Shown here piece by piece: positions 15,195 to 23,000 of a stretch of 34,334 nucleotides of DNA. The number at the start of each line of letters is the position of its first letter. Positions within the stretch are counted from its first letter, which is position 1. The stretch comes from Planctomycetota bacterium. GTDB lineage: Bacteria > Planctomycetota > Phycisphaerae > UBA1845. The position numbers and the translations under genes are program-made. The stretch is from NCBI GenBank assembly GCA_024280855.1, contig JAJRPG010000065.1:1-34334 (forward strand), written 5' to 3'. The notes under the pieces were generated by a model. It searched no databases and was not told where the DNA came from. It worked only from the letters and a program-made list of their open reading frames with translations.

Positions 15195-15226
15195 CTGTCC
15201 GTTTTCTCTGCAAGGAAAACGGACAG
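15195..15226. repeat. Perfect 12-bp inverted repeat with 8-nt loop
   Basis: Arms CTGTCCGTTTTC (15195-15206) and GAAAACGGACAG (15215-15226) are exact reverse complements around an 8-nt loop. It is 63 bp to the right of the 22-bp palindrome and is followed at once by a third, shorter hairpin (GTGCC / GGCAC, 15229-15245). All three lie in the leader of the gene at 15355. It could be an operator, or an RNA stem-loop acting on the downstream transcript. Confidence 0.85.
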
Positions 15227-15354
15227 CAGTGCCGTTTCGTGGCACGCCAGATAGCACCTTGATTTCCAAAATATCAGGTCTAAAACAAGTAGACGAGCAT
15301 GACGAAGCGCGGTCGCTTTGTTTGCAATGGAAGTTCAAGACAAAGGAGCTTGAG

Positions 15355-15999
15355 ATGGCCAACCGGAAGAAAAAGAAGATAAGCCGAGCGGGGATGCGTC
15401 AGAACATTGGTGGTACGCGGACGGAGCGTAACAATGATCAGGCGGCACCGCCGACCATGACCCCTACGGGGGAGAAAGGAGACGGGCTGATGTTCGTCAA
15501 CAACGAATCAGGCAAGGCGCGTGAGAGTGAAAAAGGAATGCGGAAAGCCGCAGAAATCAAGCCCGGCGATGCCCGGCAGAAAGGAGAACAGGTCATGAAC
15601 AATAACATGCCGTTACCGTCGCAGGATAGCATCTTTCGGATGGACGCCATCGCGCTGGCTAGAGATGCCTGCCCGAAACTCACACACGACGAATGGCAAG
15701 TCGTCATGAACGCCCTCAACTCACACAGGAACGCGCTGATGCTCGGCTGCATCGGCCAGATCACGGACGCGCTCTTCGACACGCGGATGAAGGTGGCCGA
15801 CGCCACGCACATGGGAGCCGGGACGCACCCCGACTGGCCGAACAACATTCCGTATCCAGACACTGACGGCTCGGCGTCGGCTCTGACCCGCAAGTATCCG
15901 GCTTGGACAGACACGCAGTGGCGGGCGGTATCGCTGCTGGCTCAGGCGTTCTGGCATTACGGGCTACAGTCCGACGAACTTCCGTTAGCCAGCGAGTAG
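15355..15999 (+). CDS. Hypothetical protein with nested in-frame start sites
   Basis: No family is recognised. From the ATG at 15355, with AAAGGAG six bases upstream, the protein has 214 residues. The first 80 are hydrophilic and low in structure (MANRKKKKISRAGMRQNIGG...). The region after residue 81 looks folded and helical, with two similar pieces, LTHDEWQVVMNAL and WTDTQWRAVSLLAQAFW, which may be a duplicated helix motif. Two further in-frame ATGs at 15490 and 15595 each have AAGGAG-type ribosome binding sites at eight bases. The shortest product would begin MNNNMPLPSQDSIFRMDA and consist of the folded part only. The open frame also extends upstream to 15229, but that part covers the hairpins and has no ribosome binding site. 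It is the only rightward gene between the hairpins and the excisionase-like gene. Confidence 0.6.
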   Translation: MANRKKKKISRAGMRQNIGGTRTERNNDQAAPPTMTPTGEKGDGLMFVNNESGKARESEKGMRKAAEIKPGDARQKGEQVMNNNMPLPSQDSIFRMDAIALARDACPKLTHDEWQVVMNALNSHRNALMLGCIGQITDALFDTRMKVADATHMGAGTHPDWPNNIPYPDTDGSASALTRKYPAWTDTQWRAVSLLAQAFWHYGLQSDELPLASE

Positions 16000-16009
16000 A
16001 TTGGGTTCG

Positions 16010-16042
16010 GCGGCAGGGGGCGGCGGCGCTGCCCCCTACCGC
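16010..16042 (+). terminator. Strong GC-rich hairpin after the hypothetical gene
   Basis: Arms 16010-16024 and 16028-16042 pair over 15 positions with one mismatch and one wobble, around a 3-nt loop. The hairpin starts 10 nt after the stop codon of the gene at 15355, the expected place for a terminator. It has no T-run, so it may act as a factor-dependent terminator or as a 3'-end stabiliser. Confidence 0.55.
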
Positions 16043-16271
16043 GAAGGGGATTGGTACGCAGAAATGATCCGGCACGCCTAGGTGCGGCTGGACAAACTAA
16101 TTGAGTGTGTTTCCCCGTGGTTGATTTTCGTTCCCGGTATGTTCCAAAAGCGTAATTGGGTTCCGTAGGCGAAGCGTAAAGTCAGCAGATTATGCGGTAG
16201 TGGCAGGGGGCGTGATTCCGTAGCTGAAATCGGATGGAAAACGATTCGGATAGAATAGGTCAGAGGCACTG

Positions 16272-16670
16272 ATGTATCGAGGGGATGAAGACAATCTGCG
16301 GCAAGGTCAGCTTGACGGCGAGATGAGCGCGCCGTCCGACGCCAGCGTTCCGCGTGGTTCCTCCGTCGGCAAGCGGAGTCGCCAATGGACGGATGCTGTC
16401 CAGCGACTGCGCCCCCTCAGCATCGACGAGGCAGCCAAGGCAGCACGGTGCCGCCGTGGTGACCTTGAGAAGCGGATTGAACGAGGTGACCTACCCGTTA
16501 TCCAGCGCGGGTCGCGGCGGTATGTTCGCCAAGAAGACTTGCAGAAGATGCTTGAAGATGAAGCTCAGGTCTCGCCGGAGTCCGGGCGGCGCAGGCCGCG
16601 CGGGAATGGCCGCCGTGTGAAGATGAACCCCGATGACATCGACCCGCGTTTGCGGAGGTTCTTCGATTAG
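16272..16670 (+). CDS. Excisionase-like MerR/Xis-type helix-turn-helix protein
   Basis: The protein has 132 residues. Residues 49-95 (LSIDEAAKAARCRRGDLEKR, then IERGDLPVIQRGSRRYVRQEDLQKML) are an excisionase-family DNA-binding domain: a helix-turn-helix entering with S-x-x-E-A-A and ending in the RGSRRYVRxEDL wing. Flanking parts are charged and disordered, with a basic stretch SGRRRPRGNGRRVK. Such proteins direct excision of integrative elements or act as small regulators. It converges on the integrase gene, and the two stop codons overlap by 4 nt (TAG at 16668-16670, TAA in the other strand at 16669-16667). The start at 16272 has AGAGG upstream; an ATG at 16324 is possible. Pairing with the integrase supports the excisionase role, but recombination directionality is inferred. 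Confidence 0.7.
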   Translation: MYRGDEDNLRQGQLDGEMSAPSDASVPRGSSVGKRSRQWTDAVQRLRPLSIDEAAKAARCRRGDLEKRIERGDLPVIQRGSRRYVRQEDLQKMLEDEAQVSPESGRRRPRGNGRRVKMNPDDIDPRLRRFFD

Positions 16671-17950
16671 GCTCCTTCTTTTTCCTTCCACGAATCCAAG
16701 TCGTCCGAGTCGAGCATCCGGTTGACCCACTCTACAACCTCCTTCACATTTGGCGATAGATTTTTCATATACTGGTCAGCGGCGTCACTCTTGCCGTGAC
16801 CCAAGAAGGTTCGTACTGCCGCCAACCCAACACCATCACGAGCCGCATACGATGTTGCCCCAACATGTCGCCAGATGTAGAAGCCTTCCGGCCAGTCATC
16901 CATCCCGGCTCGCGTCTTCAATTTCCTGAACGCCTGCCAAACGCTATCGGATCGCTTGTACGGAGTCTTGCACGCCTCGCGCGTCGTCGTGCCATTTCGC
17001 AATTCATCGTCCGTCTTTGCCTTGACCCAGACGAGCGGGAGTCCGTTGCGCGTTCTAAACAGGAGGTCGTCCTTGTCGCCCCCATTTGTCTTCATATATT
17101 TCTCAAGGTGCGCCCACACCATCGGCCACATTGTTCCGTAGCGAGCGAACCCGGTCTTGCCGCGTTTCATGTCGTAGCTGTCCTTGTCGAAATGAACGGG
17201 ACATGAACGGGCGAGATCGTCGTTGCCAAACCCCAACCCGATGCCGAGCCAAATCCACACGCGCTCGCGTTCGCGTGCCGCCTTGAGAATCGTTTGAATC
17301 ATCTTGACCGAGGGGATTTCTCGCTCACGATTGTTCTCGACACCACCAAATTGCTGAACATCATTCGGCCCGAATGATAATCGCGCCTGAAATGGACGGC
17401 GTTTCGCAAAGTCAGCGATCTTCCAAAACCGCTGTCGATGCTTGTTTACCTGTGAAGCACCGAGACGCTTGGAGAAATACATCATCATGGCCTCGTAATC
17501 AGTCTCCGTGAACAGGTCAGAGAAGGCATCCGACTTTAGGCGGTCGTCATAACGCTTCTCGGCCCAATCGAGGATGCTGACGACTTGGCGGCAGTTGTCG
17601 TCGAAGACGCGCAGGGTGATCGTTCCCTTTTTCCGGGCAGCACCGTCGGGTCGCACCCGACCCTCGTCGTGCTTGATGAAGGCATTGGCGATATGGGGCA
17701 GCGTTTGCACCGAATCGCCCTTGAAGCCCGACCCGTCTCGGATTACGATGTCGGCAGCGTCATCGTAGTGTTCGATGACCCAGCGACGGTACTCCTGCTC
17801 GGATTCCTTGCGATCCCGGCTGAACCGTCGCCGTTGACATTTGCCGTCGGCATCGCGGTAGGCAGCGTAGTACCTACCCTTTCGCCCCTCGGTATTCTCG
17901 GAGAGCTTTGGTATGCGTCGCCTTGTTGCCAATCGTGGGTTTGTTGCCAT
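16667..17950 (-). CDS. Tyrosine recombinase/integrase of an integrative element, planctomycete type
   Basis: It has 427 residues from the ATG at 17950; an in-frame ATG at 17980 is less likely. The N-terminal part has GRYYAAYRDADGKCQRRRFSR, an arm-binding-like beta-sheet, then a core-binding helical domain (about 100-200). In the catalytic domain WRHVGAT (about 357) supplies the usual Arg-His, LGHGKSDAADQYMKN supplies the second His and the Tyr nucleophile (about 394), and GKTGFARYGTMWP matches the Lys beta-turn region. The first catalytic Arg, usually in TGxRxxE, is replaced by LGFGNDDLAR, a form I know from planctomycete integrases. It catalyses strand exchange between attachment sites. It is convergent with the excisionase-like gene and lies 139 bp from tRNA-Gly, on that gene's 5' side. 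Confidence 0.88.
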   Translation of the reverse strand: MATNPRLATRRRIPKLSENTEGRKGRYYAAYRDADGKCQRRRFSRDRKESEQEYRRWVIEHYDDAADIVIRDGSGFKGDSVQTLPHIANAFIKHDEGRVRPDGAARKKGTITLRVFDDNCRQVVSILDWAEKRYDDRLKSDAFSDLFTETDYEAMMMYFSKRLGASQVNKHRQRFWKIADFAKRRPFQARLSFGPNDVQQFGGVENNREREIPSVKMIQTILKAARERERVWIWLGIGLGFGNDDLARSCPVHFDKDSYDMKRGKTGFARYGTMWPMVWAHLEKYMKTNGGDKDDLLFRTRNGLPLVWVKAKTDDELRNGTTTREACKTPYKRSDSVWQAFRKLKTRAGMDDWPEGFYIWRHVGATSYAARDGVGLAAVRTFLGHGKSDAADQYMKNLSPNVKEVVEWVNRMLDSDDLDSWKEKEGA

Positions 17951-17987
17951 GCACAGACAGTATCGGATGCCGGGCTGCAACGCATCA

Positions 17988-18047
17988 GCAACTTGGCAAC
18001 TTAACCGTGAAAATGGGATGTTTGAGGCCTATATTTGGCAACTTGGC
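17988..18047. repeat. Short direct repeats between integrase and tRNA-Gly
   Basis: GCAACTTGGC occurs at 17988-17997 and again at 18038-18047, and the overlapping TTGGCAACTT at 17993-18002 and 18035-18044. The inverse TTGTTGCCA occurs inside the start of the integrase gene (17929-17948 area). Repeats next to an integrase gene are often arm-type binding sites or part of the attachment site. No tRNA sequence is repeated here. Confidence 0.5.
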
Positions 18048-18089
18048 CTTGAAGACGAAAACACATAAGTGCTGTATTTACAGTACTTT

Positions 18090-18161
<72 letters not shown>

Positions 18162-18389
18162 TTTTCGTTTGTATGGATTTCCACGTCGAGTTATATCACT
18201 AATGCGCCTTGTTAACGCTCACACGCATGGCTGGCGGTCTGCTACGATGTGCCCCACAGTTCCGGTTGCTTGGGGGCCGGTGAGAACCCTGGGTCGAGCG
18301 ATTGTGGAAAGTCTGGTCGGTGCATTTTTTATTGATCTAATTGCCAAGGGCTCACGCGAGCTGTGGCGTGGTGTTTGACCGGAAGCGGA

Positions 18390-18869
18390 TTAAGAACCAA
18401 ACAGAGATTGGATATTGTCGAAATCTTTTTGATCGACGTCGTTGTCATTGTCGAAGTCGAATGCATCGCAACCAGGCTGCAACCCTTGGCTAGGACCAGT
18501 CATGCAGTCGAAAAAGCAAGTATAGTCATTCAGGTCTACGACGCCGTCCTGGTTACAATCGCCGGGAATGGGAATGAAGATGGGTTGTGACCAGTATCCG
18601 CCAGTAATTTCAAACGCGCCGCCAATCATCACACCGGTATCAGGCTGGCCAATGGTTCCGCTTACGGAGAACTGACCTCCTTCGGAAGATCCTCCGCCAC
18701 CGTCGATTGTATACCAAGGAATTGTAAATGACTGTGGATCATCTGTTCCAGCTGCGTAAGAGAAAGTCATCATGAATAGCCATGATGCTGCGGGGAGCAT
18801 GAGAATGATTGCGCGGGAGCGTATGCCTACTGACTTGCGATTATCAATTTTTTTGCGGTTTGTTTTCAT
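18390..18869 (-). CDS. Secreted protein with dockerin-like C-terminus
   Basis: The protein has 159 residues. It has a long signal peptide ending near SYAAG (about 41). The core FTIPWYTIDGGGGSSEGGQF, followed by SVSGTIGQPD...GGAFEITGGYWS, is a secreted-protein pattern I recognise from planctomycetes. The C-terminal 55 residues hold two Asp-rich loops, DCNQDGVVDLND and DFDNDNDVDQKD, which fit dockerin type I or EF-hand-like Ca-binding repeats (GDCNQDGVVDLNDYTCFFDC). Such ends may anchor the protein to a surface or serve in protein sorting; no cohesin gene is seen here. The ATG at 18869 has no strong ribosome binding site. It lies 107 nt from the next leftward gene upstream (18977-20035). Confidence 0.8.
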   Translation of the reverse strand: MKTNRKKIDNRKSVGIRSRAIILMLPAASWLFMMTFSYAAGTDDPQSFTIPWYTIDGGGGSSEGGQFSVSGTIGQPDTGVMIGGAFEITGGYWSQPIFIPIPGDCNQDGVVDLNDYTCFFDCMTGPSQGLQPGCDAFDFDNDNDVDQKDFDNIQSLFGS

Positions 18870-18976
18870 GGCTTATTGATTCTATTTATGCTTATATAAA
18901 GCTACGAACTTTCCTTTGGGCTACTTACCACAACCGAGACGAATAGTTTTCGGTGACGGCGTATCGCATCGGCTGA

Positions 18977-20035
18977 TCATTTCACGTTTGCACAAATCGC
19001 ATAAGTTTCCAATACGTAGAAACCTACTTGATCTCCTGCTTCACAATGCCAATTCGTATTAGAAGACGGATAACTTGCTCTAACTTCTGCGTCACCAGCG
19101 ATGCGACATCCGCCACCTATCACTTGAGTTCCAGACGGGCAGGTAGCGTCAGACAGTCCCGTTACGATTGAATAATTAATATCCAAAGAGCCGCCGCAAA
19201 TGATGTTTCCTCCGTTGGCATTAAGATGCAGGTTGGAGGTTCTACCATTGAAGCGAGCCATAATTTCGTTGCTGTCAATCGCAATGTTCTGTCCAGTGAG
19301 ATTTCCTAGCACAAGAAAACCGCCACCAGCGGGGGAGACGTCGGTGCCGCCTACAATCTGAAGTTTTTCAACAGGATCGCTCGTACCAATACCGACTTTC
19401 CCTCCGTTAAAGCTTACGTCACCGCTGAAGTCTGCGGCTTTGCCCACGCCGTCATTGGCTATGCTCACCACGCTATTAGTAGTGACTCCATAGAAAGACG
19501 CCGCTCTCGCTGATCCGCAGATGTCGGCAATGATTAACCCGGTGTTATCCATGTTGGCACAACTGCCGCCGTTAGAAATGCGCACGGTGGGTTGAGAACC
19601 ATCGCCTACGACTTTCAGGTCGGAGTTCGGGCTAGTCGTGCCGATGCCAACGTTGTTATTGTCATCCACGAAAATACCACGTGTCTGAATTGAATATGGC
19701 GAGCGCGTGATTGGTTGTCGTGGAGATAATGTGAATCCTTCAACGGTGATCTCCAGCCAACGACCATTGTTATCGAAGGCATTTGCGCCCATGTCTAATT
19801 GAACTGTAAATCGACCATCCGTGACGACTATGCCGGGTTTATCAATAGCCAGACCAATCTGAACGCCTCCAGCGTCTACATCCCACAGTGAGAAGCTCAT
19901 ATCAAACGAACCACTAGCTACGCCGCCAGCATTTTTCAACTCACCTTGGTAGGTGAAAATAGTGTCAGGCACTGGCACTGCCATGACTGATTGCGAGGCG
20001 AGGGCTATCATTAAGATTGCGATATATTTTTTCAT
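18977..20035 (-). CDS. Secreted tail-fibre-like surface protein
   Basis: It has 352 residues with a signal peptide MKKYIAILMIALASQSVMA. The first half, FTYQGELKNAGGVASGSFDM...SLWDVDAGGVQIG...GRFTVQLDMG...WLEITVEG...LSPRQPITRSPYSI, is a beta-rich domain common in secreted bacterial proteins. The pieces NNVGIGTTSPNSDLKVVG and GKVGIGTSDPVEKLQIVG are the VGIGT-SP repeats of phage tail-fibre and surface proteins. The C-terminus has six Cys that could form disulphides (TCPSGTQVIGGGCRI, HCEAGDQVGFYVLETYAIC). GGAG lies nine bases before the ATG at 20035. It follows the 1713-residue gene by 40 nt on the same strand, so the two are probably co-transcribed. I infer surface display or adhesion; there is no enzyme motif. 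Confidence 0.8.
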   Translation of the reverse strand: MKKYIAILMIALASQSVMAVPVPDTIFTYQGELKNAGGVASGSFDMSFSLWDVDAGGVQIGLAIDKPGIVVTDGRFTVQLDMGANAFDNNGRWLEITVEGFTLSPRQPITRSPYSIQTRGIFVDDNNNVGIGTTSPNSDLKVVGDGSQPTVRISNGGSCANMDNTGLIIADICGSARAASFYGVTTNSVVSIANDGVGKAADFSGDVSFNGGKVGIGTSDPVEKLQIVGGTDVSPAGGGFLVLGNLTGQNIAIDSNEIMARFNGRTSNLHLNANGGNIICGGSLDINYSIVTGLSDATCPSGTQVIGGGCRIAGDAEVRASYPSSNTNWHCEAGDQVGFYVLETYAICANVK

Positions 20036-20075
20036 GTCTTCATGCTCCGTTTTTGTAATGAAAGTCGATCGCTGC

Positions 20076-23000
20076 TTACGGTGTGATAGCCGCGAACAGG
20101 ATCATGTAGTCGTCGAGGTCAACGTCGCTATCCATATCAAGGTCAGCGTTTACACCGGCTGTGCAACTTGCGGATGGCGGTTGGCCTGCTCCGTTATAGC
20201 AAGATTGAAACAACGCGAAGTCCTTTAGATCGACCACGCCGTCGCCGTTCAGGTCTGGCGAAGGCGCGACGCCTTGAATCGTTACGTTTGTGGCGTTGTA
20301 AATCACGATGTAATGGTTCGGTATGTTTTCAACGTCAAACGTCCCGGCTATCGACGCAGCCGTCATAATGACAAATGTATTACCGGCTTGCGGAGTGAAT
20401 CCAGCTAGGTCTGTAATGCGAAGTTCACCAGCGAGGGTAACAGCGCCAGTTACGGTTAATACGTCGAATTCACCTGTGTTTGCGCCGCCGATTTCTATTT
20501 CGAGCGATGCGGTCGCGCCTTGTGTGTAGTCGCCGTCGATAGTTAATTCACCAGCGGATAAACCTGGGGCTGTCGTGCCGCCATTGTTATCCACGTCTGC
20601 GTCGATCATGCCGATACCCATGAGGATGCCGCCGTCGATGGTCATGGGGTCGTTGGATGACACCATCAGAAAATCGCCGCCGCTAAGAATGGTTTCGCCA
20701 GCTGTCTGCGTATAACTACTTATTTGCATGACCAGGCGGTTGGTTTGGATATCAACTGTGCCTGCATTGACGAAATCATGGAATAAGAAATCGCTTGAAA
20801 CGTTACCGGCTGACTTTAGGAACAGTCCTTCATTGAGGAACGATCCGCCTGAAATTCGCGTGTCGTCGCCTGGCATATCAAACACGCCAGAAGCGAGATT
20901 TGTGATTCGTCGCCCGGAACTTAGCGAAAATCTTCCGAGCAAAGTGAAATCTCCGGCATTGAATACTTGCCTATTCATAGTACGCGCGCTGCTGGTCACA
21001 TTAACTACGGAAGTCCCGTTAAGTGTCACGTCGCCGCCCGCGAAAAAGTTTCCACGCGTCCAAACGAACATATTAGCCACATTGATTGGGCTGGCCCCTG
21101 TTATTGTGCCATTGAGACTTGTTAGCGTAGTCACATTGACCGGCTGACCTGTGTTGAACTCTGCGGTGCCACCGTTGAATGTAATCGTATCAAAAACAAT
21201 CGGCGCATCGGTAGGTGCTTCAAATGTCACTTTCCCTGTATTCACAACTAGGTCGGTTCCATAGCTGATGATGTTGGCTTCGTTGGTGAATGTCCAAGGC
21301 CCACTTTTGACGGTCATGACACCGCTAATGTTCACATTTCCACGAACCATACAGTTGCTACTGGATAACTCAATATCATCGGCGACAAGGCTCGAACCCG
21401 GCAGGAATTCTGTCGTCCCCCAAATTGATAATAGTGTCCCGGCGTCACTACGAAGCTCACCGCTATGAACGCCACCACCCCTCAGGTCCATCATACCAGT
21501 TTGGTTATGTATGAGGCCTGAGTTATCAAACGCCGAGCCGATAAAGGCATTACCTGTGCCGGAAGACCTAAGCAACGTGCTTTCATTATGGAAAGTTCTT
21601 CCAGTGATTCTGACGGTGTTGGCTTGAATATCAAAAAGTGAACCGGGCAGATTGTGCCAGCGAACGGATGAAGGACCGCCAAGGCCAAGTCCGCCACCGA
21701 ACATAGTGGTCGTTTGCTTATTGTGAAATGTACGGTTGAGGATTTTATCGGTGTTGCTTGCCGCAATTGTGACAGGGCAATTAGCAGTTATGTCTCCGCC
21801 AGAAAAAAATCTACCATTTCCGCGCCAGGAAAACGAGCCACCAATGTTGATGGGGCTACTGCCATCAACCACTGAACTTGTTAGCGTGAAATCCGTAATA
21901 TTGAACGGTTGGCCTGTATCAAAATGTACTGATATAGCGCCTTGGGTTGGTGGGCCGATGTCAACAGTGTCGAAGTTAATCGGGCCATTCGTCGGCGCTA
22001 GGAAGTTGGTATTGCCAGCACGCGTGGCTATAAAATGTCTTCCGTAATCAATAACGTTAGCTTCAGGGTGGAATGTCCATGTTCCTCCGCTACAAGCCAG
22101 CGTGTCGACGATATTCACTGAGCCTCGGATGTTTCCTGAGGTACTAGCAAGTTCAAATTTATCTGCAACAACACTCGATGATGCGAGCAGTTCAGTTGTA
22201 TTGGCTCCGAAACCGCTTAATACTAGATTGGCTCCAATGTCGCTAGCGAGTAGCCCGGTATGTACACCGCCGCGGGCTAGAACAAGATCACCTACCTGAG
22301 CACGAATCGTTCCGGAGTTATCTACAGGTGTCTGGACATAAACGTCACTGTCAGTAGCCGAGCTATTCAAGGTGCCGCGTACATCGACGAGGCCGTTCCC
22401 ACCGTCAACAATGACAGAACTTCCTGTATAGTTGTAGGTCGCTTGGGTGTCGATGGTGACGACCGCGCCACTGGACACAGTGATTCGTGGCCCGTCTGAG
22501 ACGCTTTGTCCGCCAGTGATTTTGAGTTCGCTACCAATTAGTTTTCCTGAAAACTGTGTCAGATCGATGCCACCTTTGACCTCAACCACGCCCGGACCTG
22601 TAATCTCTCCCATACTCCATGTGAACTTGCCGTCCACATACAAGCGATCGTCCACGACCATTCTGGTTGAGCCGCCTATCATTCTGAAATCGCCCAACAC
22701 AAATGAATTGATTACCAAACGCAGATCAGGGGTGATTTGAGGTGTCAAATGGGCAATGGTAAAGTCTAACCTAGAGGATAAAGATGCCAGAAGTGTGTCA
22801 TCTTCTTCGTAAACAACTGGCGCATTCAGCGCATTAGCCGGGATGCATACATGGTCACCAAATTGAGGGATTTGCATTTCAACCCAGTTGCCTGCGGTTT
22901 TCCATTCTGAGCTTATATCGCCAGTCCAGTGCTTGAATGGCTGGCATTCGTCTGGTATGTTGTCGATGTTACAATCTTCACTAAACCCGCTGATGATATC

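Larger units (their letters stand above)
10039..18089. mobile_element. Probable integrative element carrying a methyltransferase operon
   Basis: A tyrosine recombinase and an excisionase-like gene lie at the right end beside an intact tRNA-Gly, and the cargo between is typical of integrative elements: a DUF3102-like protein, unknown proteins, strong palindromes and DNA methyltransferases. The right border is placed before the tRNA. The left border is arbitrary, since I found no direct repeat of the tRNA or of the right-end sequence near 9717-10038. The metal-resistance genes further left could belong to the same element. Confidence 0.4.
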
